Origin: Elephas maximus indicus
Lineage: Eukaryota; Chordata; Mammalia; Proboscidea; Elephantidae
NCBI RefSeq assembly: GCF_024166365.1
Contig: NC_064820.1
Coordinates: 145,534,001-145,598,000, forward strand
Direction: 5' to 3'
Length of the DNA stretch: 64,000 nt
Below are positions 21,353 through 33,179 of the stretch, in pieces. The position numbers and the translations under genes are program-made. The notes beneath the pieces were generated by a model. The model was given only the letters and a program-made list of their open reading frames with translations, was not told the origin of the DNA and searched no databases. Position 1 is the first letter of the stretch. Each line of letters opens with the position of its first letter.

Positions 21353-21833
21353 GGAGAAAAATCAACGACTTTACCAACCAACTAGAACTTTACAGAAACT
21401 GTTTTTCTTGTGTTCAGGAAAGTTCACGTATTAGGCTAATACTGAGAGCTGGGCTGGAGGTCAGTAAAGGGGATTAGAAAAATTAAGTGCAGTTTACATT
21501 ATGCCAAGTCTTGTTAGAATATCTTATGCAATTAATTGTAGGTCTTAACTTTAGTTCGAATAGTCATAAGCAATTCAAGATAATCAGAGTAAACGAATAG
21601 GACACTGAGCATTTGAGGCCCAATTTGTGTACTTGTGGAATATGGTTTCTGATTGATTGGGTTAACCTGGCTTTAACGATGACTAGAAGAGATACATTAA
21701 GGAAGAAAGAGTATTCTTTATGCAGGCAAAAAAAAAAAAAAAAAACCAACAACAGTTGTGTCTAATAAAGATAGCTGGTAGAATGAGCAGTTTTTTAAGG
21801 CTTTATGGAAGAGCTCATGATTTGAGGGTAAAC

Positions 21834-22032
21834 CAGTTGCCGTGGAGTTGATTCTGCCTCATGGCAACCCATGTATGTCAAAGTTCAACTGTACTCCATA
21901 GGGTTTTCAATGGCTAATTTTTCAGAAACAAAGGGACAGGCCTTTCTTCTGAGGTGGCTCTAGGTGGACTTGAACTGCCTACCTTTTGGTTAGCAGCCAA
22001 GCATGTTAACCATTTGTACCAGCCAGGGACTC
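21834..22032 (-). mobile_element. AfroSINE, third type with RTE-5'-like segment, antisense
   Basis: A 16-bp target duplication brackets it: 'tgatttgagggtaaac' (21818-21833) and 'tgatctgagggtaaac' (22033-22048), one mismatch. Between head and core it has 'tttcaatggctaatttttca' and 'acaggcctttcttctgagg', which resemble the RTE 5' module and not the insert of the long type. The head is at the right end. Confidence 0.85.
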
Positions 22033-22048
22033 TGATCTGAGGGTAAAC

Positions 22049-24720
22049 TTTGTCATTTGGAGGGTCTCACATGCCTCCTAGTCTCTGGGGGTACTCAGAG
22101 AACCTCCATAATGGCTGATAGACCTAAGAGGGGGTGAACATGCCTGTCTTTCCTATTCTGTTCCTGCTGCCTCTGTTGCCCTCCTCAGTTGCATTTACTT
22201 TCAAGACACCACATTTATGAGCACAGCATTTGTGAGATGGAATTTCTCACCTTGAGCTCTAAGACAGTAAAGATAAAATAACACAGTGTTGTCTAGGTTG
22301 GAAGTTTCACCACCAAGAGCTATTTCACAGGGACTAGATCTTTTTTTTTTTTTTTTTAGATCAAATAGTTCTATTTGAACATAGGAATAACTTCCTAATA
22401 CCTGGCCTTAGAACTCTGGAATGGATTCTAGGGAGTGGTTCTCATCTTCAAAGCCCCCAACTCCTCAGGAAATACCTCTGATCATGGCCCACTTCCTCTG
22501 CATTTTTGGTTCAGGTGCTACCTGCACCAACCCTGAACTCCTCCTGTGGAAAAGTGCAAGGAGGCACATTGATCTTTGCAAAAAAAGCAGCTTAATATTA
22601 ACCCACACAAGTGCAAACTGCAGAAATAAAAGGTTACTGAGGCGGAACATGAGAGATACTATCACAATTAGCCTTGCAGCTTTGCAGGTTGTTTTTGTTT
22701 TATGTAAAATGTTGGTTAATCTTGGGAATGGAGAACCTAGACCTAGTTCCAGAAATTCTATGTTGAAAGATTAATAGCCATAAAGATATATACCAATAAT
22801 AAAGGCTGGTGACAGAAATCAGGAAAATGAAGGTAAAAAGGCAAGCTAATGCATGACAAATGAGTTGGTGCATTGGAACGGACATTTTACTCATCAGCTC
22901 TTGGTGTTTTGCTCTAATTTTTCTTAGACAGTTTGCCAAGATGCATGAGCTTTGGTGCGTGTTAGGCACATGAGTGCACTCTGTGTGAAATTTAGGGAAC
23001 AAACGAGGTTATTTGGGAAACATCAGATAGGAAGAGCTGGTGGTGGGATCAGGAGGAAGTGGCATTTAAGGTGTTTAGGCACAGCTGGGGAAGGGGCTCC
23101 CTGCAAGGGACATACCATTCTTCTAGAAAGAAACAATGATCATAAAAGCTTCTAAAGACAGAAAAGGAAACACTGGATTCCCACACCAAGGGAAAAAAAA
23201 ATTAACCTAAGTCTGACTCAAAACTTCTGCATCTAGACCCATGTGCCTGAATTAGTGACAATTTATAAAACTAAGTCTGACTATAACTATTGACAGGATA
23301 TGAAATTCTCTGTCCTTCTTAAAGAAAAAATCCATTAATAACTATTCAGGGAATATTATTTCCTCAGGGAAAAGTAAAATAATATTTATTCAGGAGAAGA
23401 AAAATAATTGAAAAATACCAAATTTGCTTCTACTTCATTAAGCACAGTTACTATGTTATTCTAAGAAAAACACCAATGTAGAAAAATAAGGCCTGGGTTC
23501 TAAATCTATCCTTATCAAAATTTAGGGGTCAACAACTACTTTTTTGTGGTTCTGGTCCCCTGGTAGTTGAGATAATTTTTCCCTTGATATATATTATCAG
23601 TGACTTGAACCACCTCAAACTGAAACTCAAAACCCCCACTACCAAGGGTAGTTCCATGAGCTGAAGGAGACCCATAGACTATGAAGAATGGGGTTGGACA
23701 GCAAATAGATCCAGAGATGCCTTTCAGTCAATGGGAAAGCCTGCCTAGGAAAGCTTCATTAAAAAAGGAAGAAGGAAGAGCACTCACATAACATCTTAAC
23801 AGCAGTAACCCAGATGAGACAAGGAAAGAGGCTGATAGAAAGGGGAATTCTCACAACTTAAGAGCACAGAGTGGGATGTATAAGGCATTCTCAGGGGAAG
23901 CTATAGAGCTTTACTGAAAAGGGGGCTGTTGGTAGAAATGAGCAGAATGCACAATGTCATGAACATTTTATGAGAATCAGCAAAGTCTTATAATACCAGA
24001 GTATGCTAACCTTTGATTGGTTTGTAATATAAGAAACTTGTGCAAAGTGTGCTTTGCGTCACTCTTATACATCAGTCTATGCTGTACCACTCCTGGGAGA
24101 TCTGTATTTTTCATGGAATAGCCAATGTGACTTGGGAGGGAAGTGATACCAATAACGCAAAGCAAGAAGTAACAGCTAGGGGCAGGGTTGTCCAAAAAAC
24201 AAGCTTATTCTGGTCCAGAAGGAACAGATAATCTTTTAATAACGTGGTCCTGGCACACAGCGTAATATATTTTTAAATAAACAAGAAAATAAATAACAGC
24301 TTGCATCTCTAAAGTCTTTATAGTCCCAGTCCAAAGAGGTGTAGGACTTGATCTGGCCTGATTTCATGCAATGTCGCTGGATACTCAATTTCTCTTAGGT
24401 TTCCTGAGACAAGACGTGTGTACACACGTGCTCCCGCCCATGCACACGTCAAATCCATTTGCAAACTGCTTATTCTCTAAGTTTTTTTCTCTTTTTCATC
24501 TTCCCATCAATGTGTTTGCAAGAACAAGACCAGAACAAAAAGAAAAATAAAAAGCAAGGGGTGGAGAGGTTAGGAAGGACAAGTGGCCAGTACTTCTTTC
24601 TCAAGTCAAAAGAAATTTGAACACAGTTTTCTCCTTTACATTTACTTTTATCATTTTCATTATGTCTTTTTAAGATGCTCTTTTCAAGTATTTGCTTTAA
24701 ACTCTAGAGATGGGGAAATG
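22049..24720. other. Unique sequence, no gene recognised
   Basis: About 2.7 kb with no element I can name, apart from a 19-base T-run at 22341-22359 flanked by 'tagatc' on both sides. The longest open frame (22421-22774, 117 codons) has no domain, no codon pattern and no splice support, and looks accidental. No CpG-rich promoter is seen. Confidence 0.55.
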
Positions 24721-24724
24721 TATC

Positions 24725-24855
24725 ACAGAATTATAAAGTTTTAGTATTACAGAAAAACTTGGACATCAAGTTTATAAATAAGAAGACTGAAGCCCAGAGA
24801 AGACAAGTTACTTTTTCCAGTTCACCTAGCAGTTGGTAGATAAGCTGCAAGTAGT
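24725..24855 (-). mobile_element. Possible CORE-SINE (MIR-like) fragment
   Basis: 'agaagactgaagcccagaga' followed by 'gttcacctagcagttggtag' resembles the antisense core shared by MIR-like SINEs. It is short and diverged. Confidence 0.45.
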
Positions 24856-24949
24856 AGCTTGGTATTATTTCTATTAAAACAAGCCTCCTGTCTATTTGAA
24901 GGTATTATTAAGGATAACGGAAAATATTGATAACAGTTAATTCTTTTAA

Positions 24950-25195
24950 ACATTTACAAGTTTCAGCCAGTATTCAAAGCACATCTTGTGTCTTATAGAA
25001 TTTAATTTTATAACAACGCCATGAAATAGGTACTACTATTATAGCAATTTTATAGGTAGGGAAGCTGTGGCACAGAGAGGTTAAGTAACCTTTCTAAGGT
25101 CATTCGGTAGCAAATACCAAAGCCAGGGTTCACTCCCAGGCAGTGTGGCTCTGGAGCCCATGCTTGTTATCCACTCTGCCAAATTGTCTCTCCCT
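24950..25195 (-). mobile_element. MIR SINE, antisense
   Basis: The order is 'gaaataggtactactattat', 'cacagagaggttaagtaacc', then the head 'ggcagtgtggctctggagcc'. This is a nearly complete MIR read backwards and one of the clearest old repeats in the window. Confidence 0.9.
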
Positions 25196-25676
25196 GAAAG
25201 ATGTTGGTAAGGCTTATGTAAACCTTGGAAGTCATATAACATTTTTGTATTTTAACTGCAATTTATTTTAATGAACCAAAACATTAATTTGCTAAATGGC
25301 TGGTCTTTCAATATAATTTCCCCTTTTCAGAGTCTGAGGCTACCGAAAACTCATGCTTGCTTTTTCAGGATCAACTGTGAAGGAAACGAGTTGAGCGATT
25401 ATAGAAGGAGGCTACTTTGTTGAGTGCCAAAGCCACTGCCGTGAGTAGGTAACTTTAAAAAAATTGCTGCAATGAGAAAAGGCTGGGTTAGGAAAACCAG
25501 AGAAGCATAAGAACAAAATCAAATTGGAAAATATACATCGGCATAAACAAGTTGCTAATACTAGGAAATTATAAACTTAGACATGAATTTCCTTAGTTTG
25601 GGGGTATATATTTCTAAAGCCCCAGGCAGATATCTTCTAATAAGGCCATGTCACCATGAGTACTTATATGTGTAAC
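25196..25676. other. Unique sequence
   Basis: No repeat or exon recognised. It ends at the target site of the L1 that begins at 25691. Confidence 0.5.
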
Positions 25677-25694
25677 AAGAGGTATACAGAACCT

Positions 25695-26880
25695 ATTATA
25701 CCGCTACAGTAGTCAAAACAGCCTGGTACTGGTACAACAACAGATACATGGACCAATGGAACAGAATTGAGAATCCAGACATAAATCCGTCCACATATGA
25801 GCAGTTGATATTTGACAAAGGACCCAAAACAGTTAAATGAGGAAAAGACAGTCTTTTTAACAAACGGTGCTGGCATAACTGGATAACCATCTGCAAAAAA
25901 AATGAAACAAGACCCATACCTCACTCCATGCACAAAAACTAACTCAAAATGGATCAAAGACCTAAATATAAAATCTAAAACGATAAAGATCATGGAAGAA
26001 AAAATAGGGACAACGTTAGGAGCCCTAATACATAGCATAAACAGTATACAAAACATTATAAAGAATGTAGAAGGAAAACTAGATAACTGGGAGCTCCTAA
26101 AAATCAAACACCTATGCTCATCCAAAGACTTCACCAAAAGAGTAAGCAGACTACCTACAGACTGGGAAAAAGTTTTTAGCTATGACATTTCTGATCAGCG
26201 CCTGATCTCTAAAATCTACATGATATTGCAAAAAACTCAACTGCAAAAAGACAAATAACCCATTTAAAAAATGAGCAAAAGATATGAATATAAACTTCGC
26301 TAAAGAAGACATTCAGGTAGCTAAGAGATATATGGGGAAATGTTCACGATCATTAGCCATTAGAGAAATGCAGATCAAAACTACAATGAGATTTCATCTC
26401 ATTCCAACAATGCTGACATTAATCCAAAAAACACAAAATAATAAATGTTGGAGAGGATGTGGAGAGATTGGAACACTTATACACTGCTGGTGGGAATGTC
26501 AAATGGTACAACCACTTTGGAAATCGGTTTGGCACTTCCTTAAAAAGCTAAAAATAGAAGTACCATATGATGCAGCAATCCCACTCCTTGGAATATATCC
26601 TAGAGAATAAGAGCCTTTACACGAACAGACATATGCACACCCATGTTTATTGCAGCACTGTTTACAATAGCAAAAACATGGAAGCAACCAAGGTGCCCAT
26701 CAATGGATGAATGGATAAATAAATTACAGTATATTCACACAAAGGAATACTACACATCAATAAAGAACAGTGAGGAATCTGTGAAATATTTCATAACATG
26801 GAGGAACCTGGAAGGCATTATGCTGAGTGAAATTAGTTAGACACAAAAGGACAAATATCGTATAAGACCACTATTATTAA
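25695..26880 (+). pseudogene. L1 ORF2 C-terminal remnant
   Basis: Three frames cover it in succession: 25902-26258, 26284-26610 and 26643-26840. The middle one contains '[18 protein letters not shown]' and the Cys/His block '[18 protein letters not shown]'. Frameshifts and a TAG after 'LLGIYPRE' break it. This region of ORF2 is needed for retrotransposition and binds RNA, but only the C-terminal third is present, so no activity is expected. Confidence 0.9.
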
Positions 26881-26931
26881 GATCTTTAGAAATAGTTTAA
26901 ACTGAGAAGAAAACATTCTTTCGTGGTTACG

Positions 26932-26961
26932 AGGGAGGGAGGAAGGGATGGTGGGAGGGGG
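26932..26961 (+). other. G-rich tract in L1 3'UTR (possible G-quadruplex)
   Basis: Closely spaced runs of three or more Gs ('gagggagggaggaagggatg' onward). A comparable tract lies at the same place of the L1 at 47676 (54831-54857) and a weaker one in the L1 at 44555 (59905-59927). Confidence 0.6.
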
Positions 26962-27896
26962 CATTCACTTATTAGCTAGTAGATAAGAACTACTTTAGGT
27001 GAAGGGAAAGACAGCACACAATACAGGGGACGTTGGCAGAATTGGACTAAACCAAAAGCAAAGAAGTTTCCTGAATAATCTGAATGTTTTGAAGGCCAGC
27101 ATAGCAGGGGCGGGGTCTGGGGACCATGGTTTCAGGGGACATCTAAGTCAATTGGCATAATAAAATCTATTAAGAGAACATTCTGCATCCCACTTTGGAG
27201 AGTGGCATCTGGGGTCTTAAAAGCTAGCAAGCAGCCATCTAAGATGCATCAATTGCTCTCAACTCACCAGGATCAATGAAGAACACCAAGCACACAGGCG
27301 ATTACGAGCCCAAGAGACAGAAAGGGCCACATGAACCAGTGACTACATCATCCTGAGACCAGAAGAACTAGGTGGTGCCTGGTTACAACCGATGACTGCC
27401 CTGACAGGGAGCACAACAGAGAGCCTCTGAGGGAACAGGAGAACAGTGGGATCCACACCCCAAATTCTCATAAGGCCAGACTTAATAGTCTGAGACTAGA
27501 AGGACCCCAGTGGTCATGGCCCCCAGACCTTCTGTTGCCCCAGGACAGGAACCATTCCCGAAGCCTACTCTTCAGACATGGATTGGAGTGGACAATGGGT
27601 TGGAGAGGGATGCTGGTGAAGAGTGGGTTTCTTGGATCGGGTGGACACTTGAGACAATGTTGGCATCTCCTGCCTGGAGGGGAGATGAGAGGGTGGAGGG
27701 GGTTAGAAGCTGGCAAAATGGACAAGAAAAGAGAGAGTGGAGGGAGAGAGCAGGCTGTCTCATTAGGGGGAGAGTAATTGGGAGTGTGTAGCAAGGTGTA
27801 TATGGGTTTTTGTGTGAGAGACTGACTTGATTTGTAAACTTTCACTTAAAGCACAATAAGAATTATTAAAAAAAAAAAAAAAAAGAGGTATACAGA

Positions 27897-29255
27897 TAGC
27901 ACTCTGTGCTAGGTTTGGACTAGCCTCAACTAATCTTCCCAGGCAAGGTTTCCAGATTGTTCACTTTATTAATGGCCAACCAAGGCAATCAACAACATAT
28001 GCCCCATTCTCCTAAGCCCTCTTTTGAAAGGCAACTGCCCTGCCCAGTAGGGCCTGACTGAAAGTTGATGGGCCGTGGGCTTCTAGTCACTGGGAGATGT
28101 GAGGAAGCTACCCATTTGCTGTGAGCTAACCTAAGTCAATTCTTACAAATGTAGGTATTCTTATCCTATAAATATATGTGGCCTCTGACAATACAGAGGT
28201 GGAAGTTATCCACCTGCTCCCCCTATAACTTCCCAGTTAGTAGTATATTGCACTGAAAATAATTCTCAGACAAAATTCTGCCACAAGGACAAACATTTCT
28301 TAGGGGGCAGGTACAAAAGCTTTATCTATCCTATTCCCATAAGCTTGGTGAAGCCCTGGCTCTCTGCCCATTTGGGCATTCTGATTAGTACTTTGCATGA
28401 AAAGATCACTCCGAGGTCAATGCACAATATTCTGATGGTGAAATATTCAGCATGCCTTCTCATTCAATCAGGAGCTTGGTGCCTTCATAAAGGGTGGAGC
28501 GGGAGGGAGGAAGAGGGCAAAAACGAGTCCTGGACACAGGCACTGCGTTGGGCTGCTGGGCTTACTAGATACATTGTTCACAGAAAGGCAGAAACTGAAG
28601 TTTCTTGCTGTCATCCTAAAAGGGCAGAGGTGTTTCTATAATCTTGCCAGCTAACTGCAGTCTTCAACATTTCTCATTTCACCAGTGAAAATGTATTTCC
28701 GTCATGCCTGCTGTTAATTAATGAACTCTCTGAGGTCAATTTAAATCAGACATGGGAATCATTTGCCTAGAGACCACTGGAGAGCGGATTCCTGATCTGG
28801 GTGCTTGAGTATTAACAAAACACTTATGGAGAGTGTATTATTATGGATGAATACAACATCTAGCATCTTTATATTGAATGGTTTAAAAATAAACCACAGA
28901 TAACTGCACTGGGAAATCAATAGTCCAGGGTACTGGAGTGGTTGTAGATTTGTGCCACATGGTCTTAAAGAATGAAATTTCCCTCTCTTTCTTTCATCCT
29001 TTTTCTCTCCAATTCTCACCTGGTAAGGCTTGGAGCAGATTTGTGGCTTGTCTTATTCCACACAGCAACTATAAACATAGAAAGTTGGGAAAACTGCCAG
29101 TTTTCCCTTTGCAAACAAAAGCCACCTGCATCTCCCAGCACTCAGTTGCTAGAAGGGGAAGGTAAACCAGACAAGAAGGGATGTGGTTTCCCCTCAACTG
29201 CTCTTAGGAAAAGGGAGCTAACGGAACCAGAACAACATTCTGTTTTTCTTTCCCC
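27897..29255. other. Unique sequence, no gene recognised
   Basis: A 1.36-kb repeat-free stretch of more balanced composition than most of the window. Frames up to 98 codons (28345-28641) have no recognisable domain. An ATTAATTAA-type site occurs near 28712. It could hold a regulatory element, but nothing in the sequence proves it. Confidence 0.5.
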
Positions 29256-29944
29256 CCTTTAATTTATTCATGTTTCTAAAAATATTTATTCAGATCCTTT
29301 TATGTGCCAGGCACTGTGCTAGATGCTGGGATATAGCAGTGAACAAGATATTCAAAGTCCTTGCTCTCATCAGCCTTGCTGTAGGGAGGGGAGACAGACA
29401 ATGGACATTTATATATATTAGTAGTGTACCCACAAAACAATTTTAGATACTGATTAGTACATAATTGAAGACTTGATTGATAAGAAGGGGTAAAATCGCG
29501 AAAGGATCTGGAAAAAGAACATTCCAGACAAAGAAAATTGAGTAAAGTTAGTTAGGCTAATTTGTAGAGAAATTCAAAGATTAGGTCAAAGAGGTAAGCA
29601 AAGACTGAGCTTTATAAGCCACAGAAAGGCATCTGATACTTAATTCTAAGTGTGATGTGAAACCCTTGGAAGTTGTAAGCAGGAGAGTGATATGGTCTGA
29701 TTGACTTTTCAGAAAGATTACTCCAGCTGCTGTGTGGAAAATTAATGAGAGACCAGAAAGGAAGGAGGGAGACAGGAGTGTTTCGCTGTAGCTCAGACAA
29801 AAGATGATGGTGTCTTGGAATAGAGTGGCAGAAGTGAAGATAGATAAAGAGGCAGATTAGGTTAATTTTTGAGGTAAAACTGAAAAAACTTGTTGATGAA
29901 TTACATGTGGGCTGGGAGGAAAAAAGAAGAAATAAGGATTGCAT
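29256..29944 (-). mobile_element. L2 LINE, 3' region, antisense
   Basis: It starts with 'atttattcagatccttttat' and 'gtgccaggcactgtgctaga' (the reversed L2 terminus). It then passes 'gagtgatatggtctgattga' and 'gaccagaaaggaaggaggga' in antisense L2 order. A T-run at 29948-29960 follows. Confidence 0.8.
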
Positions 29945-30044
29945 CTTTTTTTTTTTTTTCCTTCTAAAACTTTAAACAACTACTGAATCAGAGTCGGAGT
30001 CCAGCATAAGCCCTGGTTTTACTACCTTCTAAATTTGTCTCTAT

Positions 30045-30700
30045 TCCCACAGCTTCTGGATGCTCCAATTTATGCCTCTATCTTCTCTGACCTGACTGTT
30101 CCCCAAACAGCCTCCAATCTGTCTGTTCTGCAATCTCTCTCCTGCAAATGTAGTCACCTTTCCACAATGAAAATCTGATCACAGCACAGTGTTCACCTAG
30201 GTCTCCAAGATAAAATTCAAATTCCATATACCATCATACAAGGTCCCTCCTGACCTGTCTCCTGCCTGGCTCTTGCCTACCTCTCAGCCTCTCTCATCCC
30301 TAATCAAGTATTTCTCTCTCACTTCCACCTCTCCATACCCTCATTAAAGCCATAATGACCTCTTCACACTTCCCAGAACACATCATGCTCTCTTTATATT
30401 GCTGTATTGTCTAGAAAGCCCTTGTTAGCAACTAATCCATCTGGAAAATTCCTCTTTTTTGGGGGGAGTTAAATCAGGTTCCCCATTCCCTGTCTCCTTC
30501 AGTGAAATTTTAGTTGGCATTGCACTTTATACCAAATCACGTTGCACTTCTAACGTCTTGTTCATATTTTCTTCCTCCCAGGATTGTAAATTCCTTGAGG
30601 GCAGGAACTGGGTGTTTTCCTCTACGTATATCCAAGTGCCTTTCACAGTGATTGGTACATACTAGATGATCAATAAATATTAATGGAATAATTAAATGAA
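30045..30700 (+). mobile_element. L2 LINE, 3' end
   Basis: 'tacaaggtccctcctgacct', 'attgtaaattccttgagggc' and the terminal 'tgatcaataaatattaatgg' are in the sense order of L2. Orientation is opposite to the L2 pieces on both sides. Confidence 0.8.
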
Positions 30701-30854
30701 CACCCTGTGCATTATTCCCATCAAGCAGTAGCCTAGCCTCTGCATAAATATTTTTACTGACTGCAAACTCAGTACCTCTCAGTACACCCATCCTTTTTTT
30801 TTTTTTTTTTTAGCCATCTCTTTTTACCCACTGGTCCTAGACCTTCCTTGCTCT

Positions 30855-31325
30855 TCTAGTTTCTCACAAATTTATTGAGTGCCAGAGTTAAGGTAGGAAA
30901 TAAACTAGGCAGGATCTCTGTTCTCATGATTTTATATTCTAATACAAGAAAGATGCAGAGAGACAATAAACAAGCAAGGAAATTCAGGATGGTAAGTGCT
31001 ATAAAGAAAATTATACAGGTTGAATTAATAAAGACAACAAAAGTACTTAAACTGGATGAGCAGGGAACATTTCCTGAAGGAGGTAACATTTAAACTAACA
31101 TCTGAATGACTCCCCTTTCCTCCCCCCAAAAATTCCAGTCTTCGGAAAATTCGAAGAAGAGAAATATAGAAGAAAAGGTTAGCTACTTCAAAAGCTCTAA
31201 GGTAGAGCTATGCTCGGCATGCATGGAATGGAAAGGCAATGTGGCTAGAGAATCATGAGCAGAGGAAGTGGAAGAAAATGGGTTTATAGGGTGGGTTCAG
31301 GCCAGATCACACAGGGTGCTGAACA
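30855..31325 (-). mobile_element. L2 LINE, antisense, split
   Basis: It runs from 'acaaatttattgagtgccag' through 'agacaataaacaagcaagga' to 'aggccagatcacacagggtg'. The next part of L2 appears at 34705-34905, so the AfroSINE and the RTE between them entered an existing L2. Confidence 0.75.
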
Positions 31326-31486
31326 CATGGTATGGAGTTGAAGAGCTCAGCTGTTAACCAAAAGATTGGCAATTCAAGTCCACCAGCTGCTCCTTGGAAA
31401 CCCTATGGGGCAGTTCTACTCTGTCCTATAGAGTCACTATAAGTCAGAATCGACTCAACAGCAACAGGTTTGGTTTTGGTTTAACA
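31326..31486 (+). mobile_element. AfroSINE (short type)
   Basis: A complete short-type copy: head 'agagctcagctgttaaccaa', B-box-like 'ggcaattcaagtccacc', core 'ctataagtcagaatcgactc', tail 'ggtttggttttggttt'. It abuts the 5' end of a near full-length RTE. Confidence 0.95.
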
Positions 31487-31897
31487 GTAGTATACTCATC
31501 TGTCAGTCTGTCGTACTGTGGTGGCTTGCATGTTGCTGCAATGCTGGAAGCTGTGCCACCGATATTTCAAATGCCAGCAGGGTCACCCATGGTGGACAGG
31601 CTTCAGCCGGGCTTCCAGACTAAGACAGACTGGGAAGAAGAACCTGGTGATCTACTTCTGAAAAAATTGGCCAGTGAAATGTTTATAGTTAGCAGCAGAA
31701 CGCTGTCTGATATAGTGCTGAAGATTAGCCTCTCATGTTGTAAGACACTCAAATTACAACTGGAAAAGAGATGCTTCCTCAAAGTGCAGTTGAAATAATG
31801 ATGTGGATGGAGTAAAACTTTTGGAACCTTCATCTGCTGATGTGGCAAAACTTAAAATGAGAAGAAACAGCCGCAAACTTCCACTAGTAATCTGAAC

Positions 31898-32443
31898 ATG
31901 GAATGTACGGAGTACGAATCAAGGAAAATCAGAGCTGTCAAAAATGAAAAAGAACCCATAAAGATCAATATCCAAGGCATTAGTGAGCTGAAATGGACTG
32001 GTATTGGCCATTTTGAATCAAACAATCATATGGTCTACTATGCCAGGAACAAAAAGTTGAAGAGGGATAGATCTGCATTCATTGTCATAAACAGTATTTC
32101 AAGATCTATCCTGAAGTACAATGCTGTCAGTGATAGGAAAATATCCATACGCCTACGAGGAAAACCAGTTAATACAACTATTATTCAAATTCACACACCA
32201 ACCACTAACGCCAATGATGAAGAAATTGAAGATTTTTACCAACTTTTGCAGCCTGAAATTGATCAAACATGTGACCAATATGCATTGATAATTACTGGTG
32301 ACTGGAATACAAAAATTGGAAACAAAGAAAGACCTGTAGCTGGAAAATATGGCCTTGGCAATAGAAACGACACCAGAGATAGCATGATAGAATTTTGCAA
32401 GACCAAAGACTTCTTCTTTGAGAATACCATTTTTTCAGCATAA
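31898..32443 (+). pseudogene. RTE APE-type endonuclease remnant
   Basis: This 181-codon frame starts 'MECTEYESRKIRAVKNEKE'. It has 'INIQGISELKWTG' near residue 30 (catalytic Glu region) and 'ALIITGDWNTKIGNKE' near residue 138 (Asp/Asn block). The family's N-terminal Thr-Trp-Asn is just upstream, where the sequence still encodes 'TWNV', but an internal frame change separates it. It ends prematurely at 'FENTIFSA'. The enzyme would nick target DNA. It is the longest RTE frame left in the window. Confidence 0.9.
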
Positions 32444-33179
32444 ACACTGACTATACACATAGACCTTGCTGGATGGAATACACAGGAATCAAATCGACTA
32501 TATCTGTGGATAGAGATCATAGAGAATGTCAATATCATAAGTAAGAGCAAGACCAGGGTCGGAATACAGAACCAACCATCAATTGCTCATATGCAAGTTC
32601 AAGTTGAAGCTGAAGGAAATTTAAACAAGTACACAAGAGCCAAAGCATGATCTTCAGTATTTTCCACCTGAATTTAGAGACCATCTCAAGAATATATTTA
32701 ACACATTAAACCCTAATGACCGAAAAACATAGAAGTTGTGGGATAACATCAAGGACATCATAGATGAAGAAGCAAGAAGTCATTAAAAAGATGGAAAGAA
32801 AGAACAGACCAAAATGAATGTCATAAGAGACTCTGAAACTTGCTCTTGAATTTAGAGTAGGTAAAGTAAAAGGAAGAAATGATGAAGAAAAAGAGCTAAA
32901 TAGAAGACTTCAAAGACTGGCTCAAGAAGACAAAGTATTACAATGAAATGTGCAAAGACCTGGAGTTAGAAAACCAAAAGGGAAGAACACTCACAGCATT
33001 TATCAAGCTGAAATAGCTGTAGAAAAAATTCAAGCCTCAAGTTGCAATAGTGAAGAATTCTATGGGCAAAAAAACTGATCGATCCAGGAAGTATCAAAAG
33101 AAGATGGAAGGCATACAGAGTCACTGTACCAAAAAGAATTGGTCAACATTCAACTATTTCAGGAGGTGGCATATGATCA

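Larger units (their letters stand above)
25691..27882 (+). mobile_element. L1, 5'-truncated, with 14-bp target duplication
   Basis: A 2.2-kb copy from the C-terminal part of ORF2 through the 3'UTR to poly(A). 'aagaggtatacaga' is at 25677-25690 and 27883-27896, perfectly matched. The 3' terminus is 'gtaaactttcacttaaagca' followed by 'caataagaatt'. The 3'UTR has a G-rich tract at 26932-26961. The perfect duplication and clear ends suggest it is among the younger insertions here. Confidence 0.97.

Noticed and set aside
22335..22364. T-run flanked by 'tagatc' as a second tail-only insertion
   Set aside because: The flanking repeat is only 6 bases, too short to separate from chance.
22421..22774. 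117-codon open frame in unique DNA
   Set aside because: No recognisable domain, no good initiation or splice context, and a length expected by chance in this much sequence.
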